Shown: positions 33,494 through 42,498, counted from the stretch's first letter. The stretch: 64,000 nt of DNA from Erythrobacter sp. NAP1 (GCF_000152865.1 NZ_CH672390.1:2087468-2151467); one strand, 5' to 3'. Notes: generated by a model from the letters alone, not told the origin. A program made the numbers and translations.

Positions 33494-35079
33494 ACGTCAA
33501 TTCGACTATCCAGGGCGGGCTTGACCTCAACCCGCCATCGGGCCGCGAAAAAGGCATCAATCCGGCTATGGCCGAAAAGTATGCAGGCAAGCGCGCCTGC
33601 GTCATCGGTGCGGGCTTTGGCGGGATGGCGCTTGCGATCCGGCTGCAATCGCATGGTATCGAGACAACGGTCGTGGAAGCGCGCGATAAGCCCGGTGGCC
33701 GCGCCTATTTCTGGGACAAAGAAGGCTTCACCTTCGACGCTGGCCCGACCGTCATCACCGACCCGCCGTGCCTGAAGGAGCTGTGGGAACTGACCGGCCA
33801 CGACATTGCCGAAGATGTCGAGCTGATGAAGGTCATGCCCTTCTATCGCCTCAACTGGCCGGACGGCACAAACTTCGATTATTCGAACGACGAGGAACAG
33901 CTCGCCGCTGAAATCGCCAAGCTGAACCCCGATGACGTGGTCGGCTATCAGCGCTTCCTCGAATATTCGGCGGAAGTCTACGAAGAAGGCTATCTCAAGC
34001 TTGGCACTGTGCCGTTCCTCGATTTCAAGTCGATGCTGAAAGCCGCGCCTGCCCTCATCAAGAAGCAGGCCTGGCGCAGCGTCTACGACATGGTGTCGAA
34101 ATACATCAAAAGCGAAAAGCTGCGCGAAGCATTCAGCTTCCACACGCTGCTTGTCGGCGGAAGCCCGATGAAGACGTCGAGCATTTATGCGCTGATCCAC
34201 AAGCTTGAGAAAGATGGGGGCGTCTGGTGGGCACGCGGCGGGACCAACCGCCTGATCGCCGGCATGGTGCGACACTTCGAGCGCCTCGGCGGCACAATGC
34301 GCGTCGGCGATCCGGTGGTTCAGGTTCACACGATCGGCACTCGCGCGAGCGAGGTCGAAACCAAGTCGGGGTGGAAGGAACGCTTCGATGCGGTCGCCTC
34401 GAACGCCGACATCATGCACTCCTACAAGGACCTGCTCTCAGGTTCGGAGCGTGGCCCCAAATACGCAAAGTCGCTCGCGCGCAAGAGCTACAGCCCGTCG
34501 TTGTTCGTGGTGCATTTCGGGCTTGAGGGAACGTGGCCGGGCATCCCGCACCACATGATCCTGTTCGGCCCGCGCTATCACGGGCTTGTCGACGACATCT
34601 ACAAGCACGGTGTGCTGCCGCAGGATTTCTCGATCTATCTGCACCACCCGACCGTCACCGACCCGAGCATGGCACCGCAGGGCAAGAGCACGTTCTACGC
34701 GCTTGTCCCCGTCGCTCACATGGGCAAGCTTGCGGTTGATTGGGACGCGGTTGGCCCGCAGCTTGAAAAGGCGATCCTCGATGAAATCGGGCGCCGCCTG
34801 ATCCCTGACATCCACGACCGGATCGTCACCAAGTTCAGCTACGCACCCAAGGATTTCAAGCAGGACCTTTCCGCCCATATGGGCAGCGCCTTCAGCCTTG
34901 AACCGGTCCTGTGGCAGAGCGCTTACTTGCGCGGCCACAACCGCGACGACGTGATCGAGAATTTCTATCTCGTCGGCGCAGGCACCCATCCAGGCGCAGG
35001 CATTCCGGGCGTGGTCGGCAGCGCGAAGGCTACGGCAGGTATTGTGCTGGAGGACTTGGCCGCTAAAGCGACCGCATGA
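33490..35079 (+). CDS. crtI: Phytoene desaturase
   Basis: 529 residues. FAD-binding motif VIGAGFGGMALAIRLQ (about 38-53), GGRAYFWDKEGFTFDAGPTVITDP and the C-terminal LVGAGTHPGAGIPGVVGSAK are the CrtI hallmarks. It introduces four double bonds into phytoene to give lycopene. The start at 33490 overlaps the crtY stop; a later ATG at about 33568 would remove a Pro-rich 26-residue extension. Its stop overlaps the next gene by four bases (ATGA). Confidence 0.96.
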   Translation: MNVNSTIQGGLDLNPPSGREKGINPAMAEKYAGKRACVIGAGFGGMALAIRLQSHGIETTVVEARDKPGGRAYFWDKEGFTFDAGPTVITDPPCLKELWELTGHDIAEDVELMKVMPFYRLNWPDGTNFDYSNDEEQLAAEIAKLNPDDVVGYQRFLEYSAEVYEEGYLKLGTVPFLDFKSMLKAAPALIKKQAWRSVYDMVSKYIKSEKLREAFSFHTLLVGGSPMKTSSIYALIHKLEKDGGVWWARGGTNRLIAGMVRHFERLGGTMRVGDPVVQVHTIGTRASEVETKSGWKERFDAVASNADIMHSYKDLLSGSERGPKYAKSLARKSYSPSLFVVHFGLEGTWPGIPHHMILFGPRYHGLVDDIYKHGVLPQDFSIYLHHPTVTDPSMAPQGKSTFYALVPVAHMGKLAVDWDAVGPQLEKAILDEIGRRLIPDIHDRIVTKFSYAPKDFKQDLSAHMGSAFSLEPVLWQSAYLRGHNRDDVIENFYLVGAGTHPGAGIPGVVGSAKATAGIVLEDLAAKATA

Positions 35080-35510
35080 ACCTTGTCAATGCAGTGAATG
35101 ATAGCTGGGCCTGGACGGGTATCTCGATCAACCGAATCCGCGCCCAAAGTCCGATGGGTCATCTCGTTGTCTCTGATCGCGAGGAGCAGTTCTTCTATCT
35201 CGATCCCGATGGAATGGCGGTGATCGCGCTCGGTAGCAACGACCAAGCCCAAACACATCTCCGCACTGATGAGGCCAAGGAGCTTTGGTTCGGTGGCGAG
35301 CTATACTCGAAGGCGCTCGAGCGATTGGGCGAACCGCCGCAAGGCTATGTTCTCAATCTGGAATTGCCTGCCATGATCGAAGGGCGTTACTCGCCAGAAA
35401 ACATGTGGACTTGGCCACTCGAAGAGCTGATCCGTGTGACCGGCGACGTGGCTCGTCAGATAAGCGACCTGCCAGACGGAGCGCAGGTGGAATTGGAAGT
35501 GACCGACTGA
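35076..35510 (+). CDS. DUF1851 / T6SS immunity Tdi1-like protein
   Basis: 144 residues. N-terminal DSWAWTGISINRI followed by SPMGHLVVSDREEQFFYLDPD and a C-terminal PLEELIRVTGDVARQISDLPDGAQVELEV match DUF1851, the domain of the type VI secretion immunity protein Tdi1. Outside T6SS loci the domain's role is not clear. ATG 35076 overlaps crtI (ATGA) and the gene ends one base before LOG, so it is translated from the carotenoid mRNA. It has no toxin partner in view, so it may be an orphan immunity gene or a domain of different function. Confidence 0.65.
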   Translation: MNLVNAVNDSWAWTGISINRIRAQSPMGHLVVSDREEQFFYLDPDGMAVIALGSNDQAQTHLRTDEAKELWFGGELYSKALERLGEPPQGYVLNLELPAMIEGRYSPENMWTWPLEELIRVTGDVARQISDLPDGAQVELEVTD

Positions 35511-35511
35511 C

Positions 35512-36093
35512 ATGAAACGCCTCGCCATCTATTGCGGCTCCGCCACCCCTGCCGATCCGCGCTATATCGAACTCGCCGAAGATGTCGGCGCTGCCCTCGC
35601 CCAGCGCGGGATCGGGGTTGTCTATGGTGGCGGAAGGCTCGGGCTGATGGGCGCGGTGGCCAAGGGCGCCTTGCAGGAGGGCGGCGAGGTGATCGGGGTG
35701 ATACCTGAGGCGCTCGCCAATTCCGAAGTTGCCAACAACGACTGCACCGAGCTTCACACCGTTCGCGGCATGCATGAGCGCAAGCAGAAGTTCACCGACC
35801 TCTCGGACGGCTTCGTCACGATCCCGGGCGGAGTGGGAACGATGGACGAGCTCTGGGAAGCAATGAGCTGGGCGCAGCTTGGCTATCATCAGGACCCTGT
35901 TGGTCTGCTCAACGCCTTCGGCTTTTACGACGACCTCATCAAGTTCAACGCTCGCATGGCGGACGTCGGCTTCGTCCGCCCTGCCCACCAGAATATCCTG
36001 ATCCATGCAGATCGCCTGCCCGATCTGCTCGACAAGATGGCGGCCTACAAACCGCACACCCCGATCTTCAAGATGAAAGCCGAAGATTTGTGA
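35512..36093 (+). CDS. LOG family (TIGR00730) Rossmann-fold protein
   Basis: 193 residues: YCGSATPADPRY, GIGVVYGGGRLGLMGAVA and the key PGGVGTMDELWEAMSW motif (PGGxGTxxE) of lonely-guy proteins, which release cytokinin bases or other nucleobases from nucleoside monophosphates. In bacteria the physiological nucleotide is often unknown. It sits between the DUF1851 gene (one-base gap) and crtB (GTGA overlap). Confidence 0.93.
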   Translation: MKRLAIYCGSATPADPRYIELAEDVGAALAQRGIGVVYGGGRLGLMGAVAKGALQEGGEVIGVIPEALANSEVANNDCTELHTVRGMHERKQKFTDLSDGFVTIPGGVGTMDELWEAMSWAQLGYHQDPVGLLNAFGFYDDLIKFNARMADVGFVRPAHQNILIHADRLPDLLDKMAAYKPHTPIFKMKAEDL

Positions 36094-37100
36094 GCACCAA
36101 GCCGCGCCCGCTTTTCCTGAAGGACCGGCGGGATACGCCCAACGTCCCCGGCGGCGGGCGCAAACGCGAGGCATTGGTCGAAAAGTCCCGGATCGCAATT
36201 CGCGAAGGCTCGCACAGCTTTCATGCGGCCGCGCGCCTGTTCGACAAGACCACGCGTGAACGCGCATGGCTGCTCTACGCATGGTGCCGCAGATGCGATG
36301 ACATTGCCGACAATCAGCACATGGGCGGTGAGCTCGGCGATCAGTCAAACGCCGAAGATCGCCTCAAGTCCATCCGTCTGCTGACACGCCGCGCACTCGA
36401 TGGCCTTCCCACCGCCGATCCTGCTTTTGATGCTTTCGGCTTGGTCGCTGCCGAAGTTGGCCTGACCGAACAGATGGCCGAAGACGTCATCGCAGGCTTT
36501 CAGCTCGATGCCGCAGACTGGCGGCCTCGCACCGAGGCCGACATGATGCGCTATTGCTACCACGTGGCTGGCGCGGTCGGGGTGATGATGGCGGTTGTTA
36601 TGGGGGTGGACCCCAAGGACAAGGACACGCTCGACCGGGCCAACGATCTGGGCCTGGCGTTTCAGCTCTCGAACATCGCCCGCGATATTGTCGAGGATGA
36701 TGCCGCGGGCCGCTGTTACCTCCCTGAAATGTGGCTGGTGGAGCAGGACATCGAACCCGGCCAGCACACGAAGCCGCACCACCGCGAGGAACTTGCCGAA
36801 ATGGCAGCGCGCCTCGTCGATCTTGTCGAAAAGCACGAGGCCGCCGCCCGCGTTGGCGCAGCACGCTTACCTTTTCGCAGCCGCTGGGCGGTACTCTCGG
36901 CAGCGCGTATTTACGGCGCGATCGGGCGCAAGGTCAGGAAGCGCGGTATCGAGGCTTGGAATTCGCGCACATACGTCCCGCGCTGGGAAAAGGCGTGGTA
37001 CGGCGTGCGCGGTTTCGTCTCGGCTGTCATCAATCGCCCGCACGAGCCTGATCAGCCAATCGACTGGGGTATCGCGGATTATCGACCCGATCCGGCTTGA
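36090..37100 (+). CDS. crtB: Phytoene synthase
   Basis: 336 residues from GTG 36090. Squalene/phytoene synthase features: HSFHAAARLFDKTTRE, the first Asp-rich motif CDDIADNQ (about 69-76), and a second GLAFQLSNIARDIVEDDAAG with CYLP. It joins two geranylgeranyl diphosphates into phytoene, supplying CrtI and CrtY. The GTG overlaps the LOG stop by four bases. Last gene of the crt block; an NTF2-like gene follows 33 bases later. Confidence 0.95.
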   Translation: MSTKPRPLFLKDRRDTPNVPGGGRKREALVEKSRIAIREGSHSFHAAARLFDKTTRERAWLLYAWCRRCDDIADNQHMGGELGDQSNAEDRLKSIRLLTRRALDGLPTADPAFDAFGLVAAEVGLTEQMAEDVIAGFQLDAADWRPRTEADMMRYCYHVAGAVGVMMAVVMGVDPKDKDTLDRANDLGLAFQLSNIARDIVEDDAAGRCYLPEMWLVEQDIEPGQHTKPHHREELAEMAARLVDLVEKHEAAARVGAARLPFRSRWAVLSAARIYGAIGRKVRKRGIEAWNSRTYVPRWEKAWYGVRGFVSAVINRPHEPDQPIDWGIADYRPDPA

Positions 37101-37133
37101 AGCGCGCGCGCTTGCGGCGTAGCGCTGCGAGGC

Positions 37134-37604
37134 ATGAGAGGATTTCACACAATCGCTGCCAGTGCACTTGCGCTCGTCGCCACTCCGGCGCTTGCCGAAG
37201 CTCATGACGAAGCCGCGGGTCCCGAGGCCGCCGTCACCGCATTCATGACCGCTTTTGACGCGCAGGATGCAGAGGCAATGCGCGCTCATATCATCGAGGG
37301 CACAAGCGTCACCGTGATCGAAGAACGTGAAGGTGAGGACCGCGTGCGCGCCGTCCCGCTCGACGGCCTGGTTGCAACCATCGCAGCTTCGCAAAACGAT
37401 CTAGCAGAGCCGATTTGGAATTTGCGCTCGGTCGAAGACGGCCCGGTTGCGACCGTGCTCGCCGATTACGAATTCCTCGTCGATGGAGAGCGCTCGCATT
37501 GCGGGACCAACATCCTCAACCTCGTGCGGGTCGAAGGCGTGTGGAAAATCGCCGGGATTGCTTATTCGCACCGTGAAGAAGGCTGCGAAGGAGCGCCGCA
37601 ATGA
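37134..37604 (+). CDS. Secreted NTF2/SnoaL-like protein
   Basis: 156 residues with a signal peptide (cut near PALAEA, about 22). The mature domain fits the NTF2-like fold used by DUF4440/SnoaL-like proteins: EAAVTAFMTAFDAQDAEAM, then HIIEGTSVTVI, and ending HCGTNILNLVRVEGVWKIAGIAY. Cys in both HCGTN and EEGCEG may pair. Function unknown. Its stop overlaps the biotin carboxylase start (ATGA). Confidence 0.7.
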   Translation: MRGFHTIAASALALVATPALAEAHDEAAGPEAAVTAFMTAFDAQDAEAMRAHIIEGTSVTVIEEREGEDRVRAVPLDGLVATIAASQNDLAEPIWNLRSVEDGPVATVLADYEFLVDGERSHCGTNILNLVRVEGVWKIAGIAYSHREEGCEGAPQ

Positions 37605-39469
37605 TCTCCAAGCTTCTCATCGCCAATCGCGGCGAAATTGCCTGTCGCATCATGCGCACGGCCCGCGAAATGGGCGTGGCAACGGTTGCGGTCTATTCGG
37701 ACGCCGATGCCAAGGCGCTGCATGTGCGCATGGCTGACGAGGCGGTGCATATCGGCGCCTCGCCTGCTGCCGAGAGCTATCTGGTCGGCGAGAAGATCAT
37801 CTCGGCGGCAAAGGAGACGGGCGCTGAGGCGATCCATCCGGGCTACGGCTTCCTGTCGGAAAACGCCGGGTTCGCGCAGGCCGTGATCGATGCCGGGCTG
37901 ATCTGGGTTGGCCCCAAGCCTGAAAGCATCGAGGCAATGGGCCTGAAGGACGCCGCCAAGGAACGCATGATCGCAGCCGGTGTGCCCGTTACACCCGGCT
38001 ATCTTGGCGAGGACCAGTCCGTTGAACGGCTCACCAAAGAAGCGGGCGACATCGGCTATCCTGTGCTGATCAAGGCGGTCGCGGGCGGCGGCGGCAAGGG
38101 GATGCGCAAGGTCGATGCTGCGGCGGATTTCGAAGCCGCGCTCGAAAGCTGTCGGCGCGAGGCCAAGGCGAGCTTCTCCAATGACGAGGTGCTGCTCGAA
38201 AAGTGGATCACCTCACCCCGCCATATCGAAGTGCAGGTGTTCGGCGACAGCCACGGCAACGTCGTCCACCTCTTCGAGCGCGACTGCTCGCTCCAACGCC
38301 GTCACCAGAAGGTGATCGAGGAAGCCCCCGCCCCCGGCATGGACGAGGCGACCCGCGAGGAAATCTGCGCCGCCGCCGTGCGCGCCGCGAAGGCGGTCGA
38401 TTACGAGGGCGCAGGCACGATCGAATTCATCGCCGACGCCAGCGAAGGCCTGCGCGCCGACCGCATCTTCTTCATGGAAATGAACACGCGCCTTCAGGTG
38501 GAGCATCCGGTGACCGAAGAAATCACCGGAGTGGATCTGGTGGAGTGGCAGCTGCGCGTGGCGAGCGGCGAGGCGATTCCGCTGACACAGGATGAACTCA
38601 GCATCGACGGCCACGCCATTGAGGCGCGGCTCTACGCAGAAGACCCAGCGACCGATTTCCTCCCCTCGACCGGCCCGCTCGACCATTTCGACTTGGGCGA
38701 AGAGGGGCGGATCGAAACCGGGGTCGAACAGGGCGACGAGATTTCCCCATTTTACGACCCGATGGTCGCCAAGCTGATCGCGTGGGGTGAGGACCGGGAC
38801 GAAGCGATAGACCTGCTCGCCGACATTGCAGAAGAGGTCGAGGTCTGGCCGGTGCGCACCAATGCTGGTTTTATCGCGCGCGCCCTGCTCGACGATGATT
38901 TTGTCGACGCAAATCTCGAAACCGGGTTCATTGCGCGCAAGATGGACACGCTCGTTCCCGATCCCTTGCCGAGCGATGCGGCCTGGCAGACGGCGAGCGA
39001 GTTTGCGCTTCTTGCCGCCAGCGAAGACCACGAAAACCTGCCCACTGGCCTGCGTCTTAATGCTGCGCCGCGTCTGTCGGTGCACCTCGCCCATAAGGGC
39101 GAGGGCCGTGATGTCCCGGTGACCGGAGCAGACGCGGATATCGAGGCAACGGGCATTGTCGATGGCGAGCGTGTGCTCCTGTTTTCGTCGGGACAGGCCT
39201 TCGAATTTGAAACCGCCGTGAGAGGCTCAGGCCACGCTTCCGCTGCAGACGGCGCGATCCTGGCGCCGATGCCGGGCAAGGTCATCGCGGTTGACGTCTC
39301 CGAAGGCGACGCAGTCACCGCTGGCCAGCGCCTGATGGTGCTTGAGGCGATGAAGATGGAGCACGCCCTCACCGCGCCCTTCGACGGGACTGTCACCGGC
39401 CTCGAAGCGAGCGTCGGCGGACAGGTGCAGGTCGAAGCGGTCCTCTGTGTGGTGGAGCCTTCGGAGTGA
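37601..39469 (+). CDS. Acyl-CoA carboxylase alpha subunit (biotin carboxylase + BCCP)
   Basis: 622 residues. Biotin carboxylase domain (1-450): KLLIANRGEIACRIMRTA, ATP-grasp VLIKAVAGGGGKGMRKV (GGGGKGM), RDCSLQRRHQKVIEEAP and MNTRLQVEHPVTEE. A linker (about 450-545) precedes the C-terminal biotinyl domain with VLEAMKMEH (biotin Lys about residue 589). Partner of the carboxyltransferase at 39612. The substrate (propionyl-, methylcrotonyl- or another acyl-CoA) cannot be assigned by eye; propionyl-CoA would fit the valine pathway 10 kb away. Confidence 0.93.
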   Translation: MISKLLIANRGEIACRIMRTAREMGVATVAVYSDADAKALHVRMADEAVHIGASPAAESYLVGEKIISAAKETGAEAIHPGYGFLSENAGFAQAVIDAGLIWVGPKPESIEAMGLKDAAKERMIAAGVPVTPGYLGEDQSVERLTKEAGDIGYPVLIKAVAGGGGKGMRKVDAAADFEAALESCRREAKASFSNDEVLLEKWITSPRHIEVQVFGDSHGNVVHLFERDCSLQRRHQKVIEEAPAPGMDEATREEICAAAVRAAKAVDYEGAGTIEFIADASEGLRADRIFFMEMNTRLQVEHPVTEEITGVDLVEWQLRVASGEAIPLTQDELSIDGHAIEARLYAEDPATDFLPSTGPLDHFDLGEEGRIETGVEQGDEISPFYDPMVAKLIAWGEDRDEAIDLLADIAEEVEVWPVRTNAGFIARALLDDDFVDANLETGFIARKMDTLVPDPLPSDAAWQTASEFALLAASEDHENLPTGLRLNAAPRLSVHLAHKGEGRDVPVTGADADIEATGIVDGERVLLFSSGQAFEFETAVRGSGHASAADGAILAPMPGKVIAVDVSEGDAVTAGQRLMVLEAMKMEHALTAPFDGTVTGLEASVGGQVQVEAVLCVVEPSE

Positions 39470-39482
39470 TCCGGGTTTCCTT

Positions 39483-39602
39483 GTCATTGCGAGGAGGCGC
39501 AGGCGACGCGGCAATCCATGGACCAATTCTTGCCCGACACAATTGCCGTTGTTGTGGCCGCGATGAGTCGTCCATGGCTTGCTTCGCTACGCTCGCAATG
39601 AC
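39483..39602. repeat. 120-bp MITE-like inverted repeat
   Basis: Terminal inverted repeat GTCATTGCGAG (39483-39493) and CTCGCAATGAC (39592-39602). The inner arms also pair: GCAATCCATGGAC on the left against GTCCATGGCTTGC on the right, with a GC-rich centre. The whole 120 bases can fold into a long stem. This type of TCATTGCGAG repeat is widespread in alphaproteobacterial genomes as dispersed intergenic repeats. It separates the two carboxylase subunit genes and ends ten bases before the second start. Confidence 0.8.
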
Positions 39603-39611
39603 GAGATAGAG

Positions 39612-41162
39612 ATGGGTTGGGAAAAAGAACTCGAAGAACTGCGCCAGCGCGAAGCCTTCGCCGATCAGATGGGCGGCACGGACAAGGTCGCCAAGCAGCA
39701 TGGTCGTGGCAAGATGGATGCGCGCGCGCGGCTCGATGCGATATGCGATCCGGGTTCCTTCCGCGAAATCGGCAAGATCGCAGGTAAGGGCCATTACGAC
39801 GAAAACGGCGACCTGACCGGCGTCACCCCTGCCCCGTTCCTCTTCGGCAAGGCCACGATCAATGGTCGCCCGGTGGTCGCCACCGCGGACGACTTCACCA
39901 TTCGCGGCGGCGCAGCAGACGCCGGGATCGCGCGCAAGATGGTGCAGGCCGAGACCATGGCGAACGAACTCAAGCTGCCAATCATCCGCATGATCGACGG
40001 CACGGGCGGCGGGGGTTCGGTCAAGACCCTCGAACAAATCGGCGCGACCTACATTCCGGCGGTCCCGGGTTGGGGGGCCGTGGTTGAAAATCTCGACACA
40101 GTGCCGGTGGTCGCGCTTGCTCTTGGGCCCACGGCCGGCCTTGGCGCGGCGCGGACGGTCGCCAGCCACTATTCGATCATGGTGCGCGGACTATCGCAAT
40201 TGTTTGCCGCTGGCCCTGCCGTGGTCGACGGCCTCGGCGCAGCATACAAGAGCGCCGAGGACCACCAGCAAGCAAAAGAAGAGCTTGGCGGCGTCGACAT
40301 TCACACGCGCAACGGCGTGGTCGATGACGAAGTCGCAAGCGAGGCCGAGGCTTTCGCCCGCGCGCGCTACTTCCTCTCCTTCATGCCCGAACATGTCGGC
40401 CAGCTTGCCCGCCGCGCTGAGAACACCGACCCGGTGGACCGCCGCGAAGAGGCGCTGCTCAGCCTTGTCCCGCGCGATCCACGCCAAGTCTATTCCATGA
40501 GGCAGGCGATGGAGATGGTGCTCGACCAGGGCACTGTTTTCGAGATCGGCAAGAACTGGGGACGCGCCGCCATCACCGCCTTTGCCCGGCTCGATGGCTG
40601 GCCGGTTGCGGTGGTCGCGAGTGATCCCAGCTATCTGGGCGGCTCTTGGGAGGCAAAGACCAGCGAGAAGGTCGAGCGTTTCGTTAAGCTCGCCGATCAA
40701 TTCCGCCTGCCTATCGTTCACCTCGTCGACAATCCCGGGTTCATGATCGGACGCGAGGCGGAAGTAGCGGGGACAATCCGCTACGGCGTGCAGGCGATGA
40801 ACGCGATCTACAAGGCGAGCGTGCCACTGGCGAGCATCGTCTTGCGCCGTGCCTACGGCATTGCGGGCAGCGCGATGAGCAATGCCGAGCGCTTCCAATA
40901 TCGCTTCTGCTGGCCGAGCGGAGACTGGGGAAGCCTGCCCATCGCAGGCGGGATCGAGGTCGCTTACAAGTCCGAGCTCGAAGCGTCGCAAGACCCCGAA
41001 GCCGAACTCGCCGCGATCCGCGAAAGGCTGGCGAAAGTCACCTCGCCGTTCCGCTCAGCCGAGCGTTTCAATGTCGAGGATATCATCGACCCGCGCGATA
41101 CGCGGCCATTGCTGTGCGAATTTGCGCAGCTTGCATGGCGCAAGCTTGAGGCGGAGGCCTAG
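39612..41162 (+). CDS. Acyl-CoA carboxylase beta subunit (carboxyltransferase)
   Basis: 516 residues. Carboxyltransferase domains of the crotonase fold: REIGKIAGKGHYDENG and FTIRGGAADAGIARKMVQAE in the N half, IRMIDGTGGGGSVKTLEQ, and in the C half PYVGSWEAK-like LGGSWEAKTSEKV, IVHLVDNPGFMIGREAE and YGIAGSAMSN. The N half binds the acyl-CoA and the C half carboxybiotin. ATG 39612 replaces a longer frame from 39579 that runs through the inverted repeat. The ribosome site GAGATAGAG abuts the start, just past the repeat. Confidence 0.92.
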   Translation: MGWEKELEELRQREAFADQMGGTDKVAKQHGRGKMDARARLDAICDPGSFREIGKIAGKGHYDENGDLTGVTPAPFLFGKATINGRPVVATADDFTIRGGAADAGIARKMVQAETMANELKLPIIRMIDGTGGGGSVKTLEQIGATYIPAVPGWGAVVENLDTVPVVALALGPTAGLGAARTVASHYSIMVRGLSQLFAAGPAVVDGLGAAYKSAEDHQQAKEELGGVDIHTRNGVVDDEVASEAEAFARARYFLSFMPEHVGQLARRAENTDPVDRREEALLSLVPRDPRQVYSMRQAMEMVLDQGTVFEIGKNWGRAAITAFARLDGWPVAVVASDPSYLGGSWEAKTSEKVERFVKLADQFRLPIVHLVDNPGFMIGREAEVAGTIRYGVQAMNAIYKASVPLASIVLRRAYGIAGSAMSNAERFQYRFCWPSGDWGSLPIAGGIEVAYKSELEASQDPEAELAAIRERLAKVTSPFRSAERFNVEDIIDPRDTRPLLCEFAQLAWRKLEAEA

Positions 41163-42415
41163 GCTTCCTTCGCGCCCAGTCCCATTTCAGGCTCGGGCGG
41201 ACCAAACAGCTTGCCCTTTTCGCTGAACAGGACGAGCGCAAGGCAGGCGAGCCCGGCGGCCAGTAGCGAAAGCGCGAGTGGCTGCGGTGTGCCGTCATAG
41301 GCGTAGCCCACCGCTGCGCCCAACAGGGCCGCGACAGTCAGGCGGATAAAGCCGTGAACCGAGCTTGCCGCACCTGCGATGTCGAAAAACGGGTTCATCG
41401 CGATTGAACCGAAATTACTGCCGATAAAGCCGAGCAGCATCATGTTGATCGCCATCAGCGGCACGAATTGCCACAGGGTCTCGTTTGGCTGGAAAGCGAA
41501 ATAGACCTGCAGGCTGGCAACGAAGATGAAGGTGAGCAGCGCGGTATGGCTCACGCGGCGCGCGCCGAAACGCTCCACAATGCGCGAGTTCGACCAGCTG
41601 GCGAATGCCATCGAGCCTGCGCAGATCCCGAATATGATCGGGAAAAGATCCGGCGCACCGAAGCTTTCGGAGATGAGCTGCTGCGAGGAATTGATGAAGC
41701 CAAACAGTGCCCCGAAGACGAGCGAAGATCCGATTACGTAACCGATAATGCTCGGCATGCTCACCGCGCGCAGCATGTTGCCGCCGATCACGCGGGGGCG
41801 GATTTCCTGACGGTTCTCTTCGGTGAGGCTTTCCGGCAGGCGGAAATAGACCCATGCTCCGATGATGAGCCCCTGAAGCGCCATCGCGCCGAAGATCATG
41901 CGCCAGTCGCCGATAAGCAGGATAACCTCACCGATGCTGGGGGCGATGGCGGGGACCATCAGGAAGATCACGAAAATCAGGCTCATCATGCGCGCCATCT
42001 TGTCGCCGCCCACCCGGTCGCGAATGATCGCCGGCGGCAGAGCGACAATGCCCGCACCGAAAAAGCCCTGCGCCGCACGAACGGCGATCAATGCCTCGTA
42101 AGTGGTCACAAGTGCGCTTGCGATGGAAAGGACAATATAGACAGCGATCGACCCAAGGAGGATCGGGCGGCGACCAAACCGGTCCGCCAATGCGCCGGGG
42201 ATTAGCGCCCCGATGCCCGCGGTCAGCAGGTAGACGCCGACCACGAACTGACGATCATTGCCTTGGACGGACAGCGACACCGCAAGCTCGTCAAGCGCAG
42301 GCAGGATCGCGTCGATCCCGAACGCCTGGAGCGCCATGAGCAGGGCCATCATCCAGATCATCTCGGTCTCGCCGAGACGTTTGGTGGGCGCAGAGATGGG
42401 GGCAGCGGTTGCCAT
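41159..42415 (-). CDS. Bcr/CflA family MFS drug-efflux transporter
   Basis: 418 residues, about twelve membrane helices. Motifs fit the Bcr/CflA group: DRQFVVGVYLLTAGIGALIPG then GALADRFGRRPILL (the motif A loop between helices 2 and 3) and DRVGGDKMARMMSLIFVIFLMVP. Predicted proton-driven export of drugs or small metabolites. GGGAGCGGCA precedes the ATG at 42415. Its stop overlaps the convergent carboxylase gene by four bases, and it is divergent from dinB. Confidence 0.85.
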   Translation of the reverse strand: MATAAPISAPTKRLGETEMIWMMALLMALQAFGIDAILPALDELAVSLSVQGNDRQFVVGVYLLTAGIGALIPGALADRFGRRPILLGSIAVYIVLSIASALVTTYEALIAVRAAQGFFGAGIVALPPAIIRDRVGGDKMARMMSLIFVIFLMVPAIAPSIGEVILLIGDWRMIFGAMALQGLIIGAWVYFRLPESLTEENRQEIRPRVIGGNMLRAVSMPSIIGYVIGSSLVFGALFGFINSSQQLISESFGAPDLFPIIFGICAGSMAFASWSNSRIVERFGARRVSHTALLTFIFVASLQVYFAFQPNETLWQFVPLMAINMMLLGFIGSNFGSIAMNPFFDIAGAASSVHGFIRLTVAALLGAAVGYAYDGTPQPLALSLLAAGLACLALVLFSEKGKLFGPPEPEMGLGAKEA

Positions 42416-42483
42416 TGCCGCTCCCTTGCCCTGAGGCTCACCCGATGACCACTGTTCTTTTCGCATATGCACAAAATCGCTGT

Positions 42484-42498
42484 GTTCGCGGAAAGTTC
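42484..42498 (+). promoter_or_regulatory. LexA (SOS) box upstream of dinB
   Basis: GTTC-GCGGAAA-GTTC, exactly the alphaproteobacterial LexA consensus GTTC-N7-GTTC, 46 bases upstream of the dinB start and within the shared region with the MFS gene. DinB would be induced by DNA damage. Confidence 0.85.
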
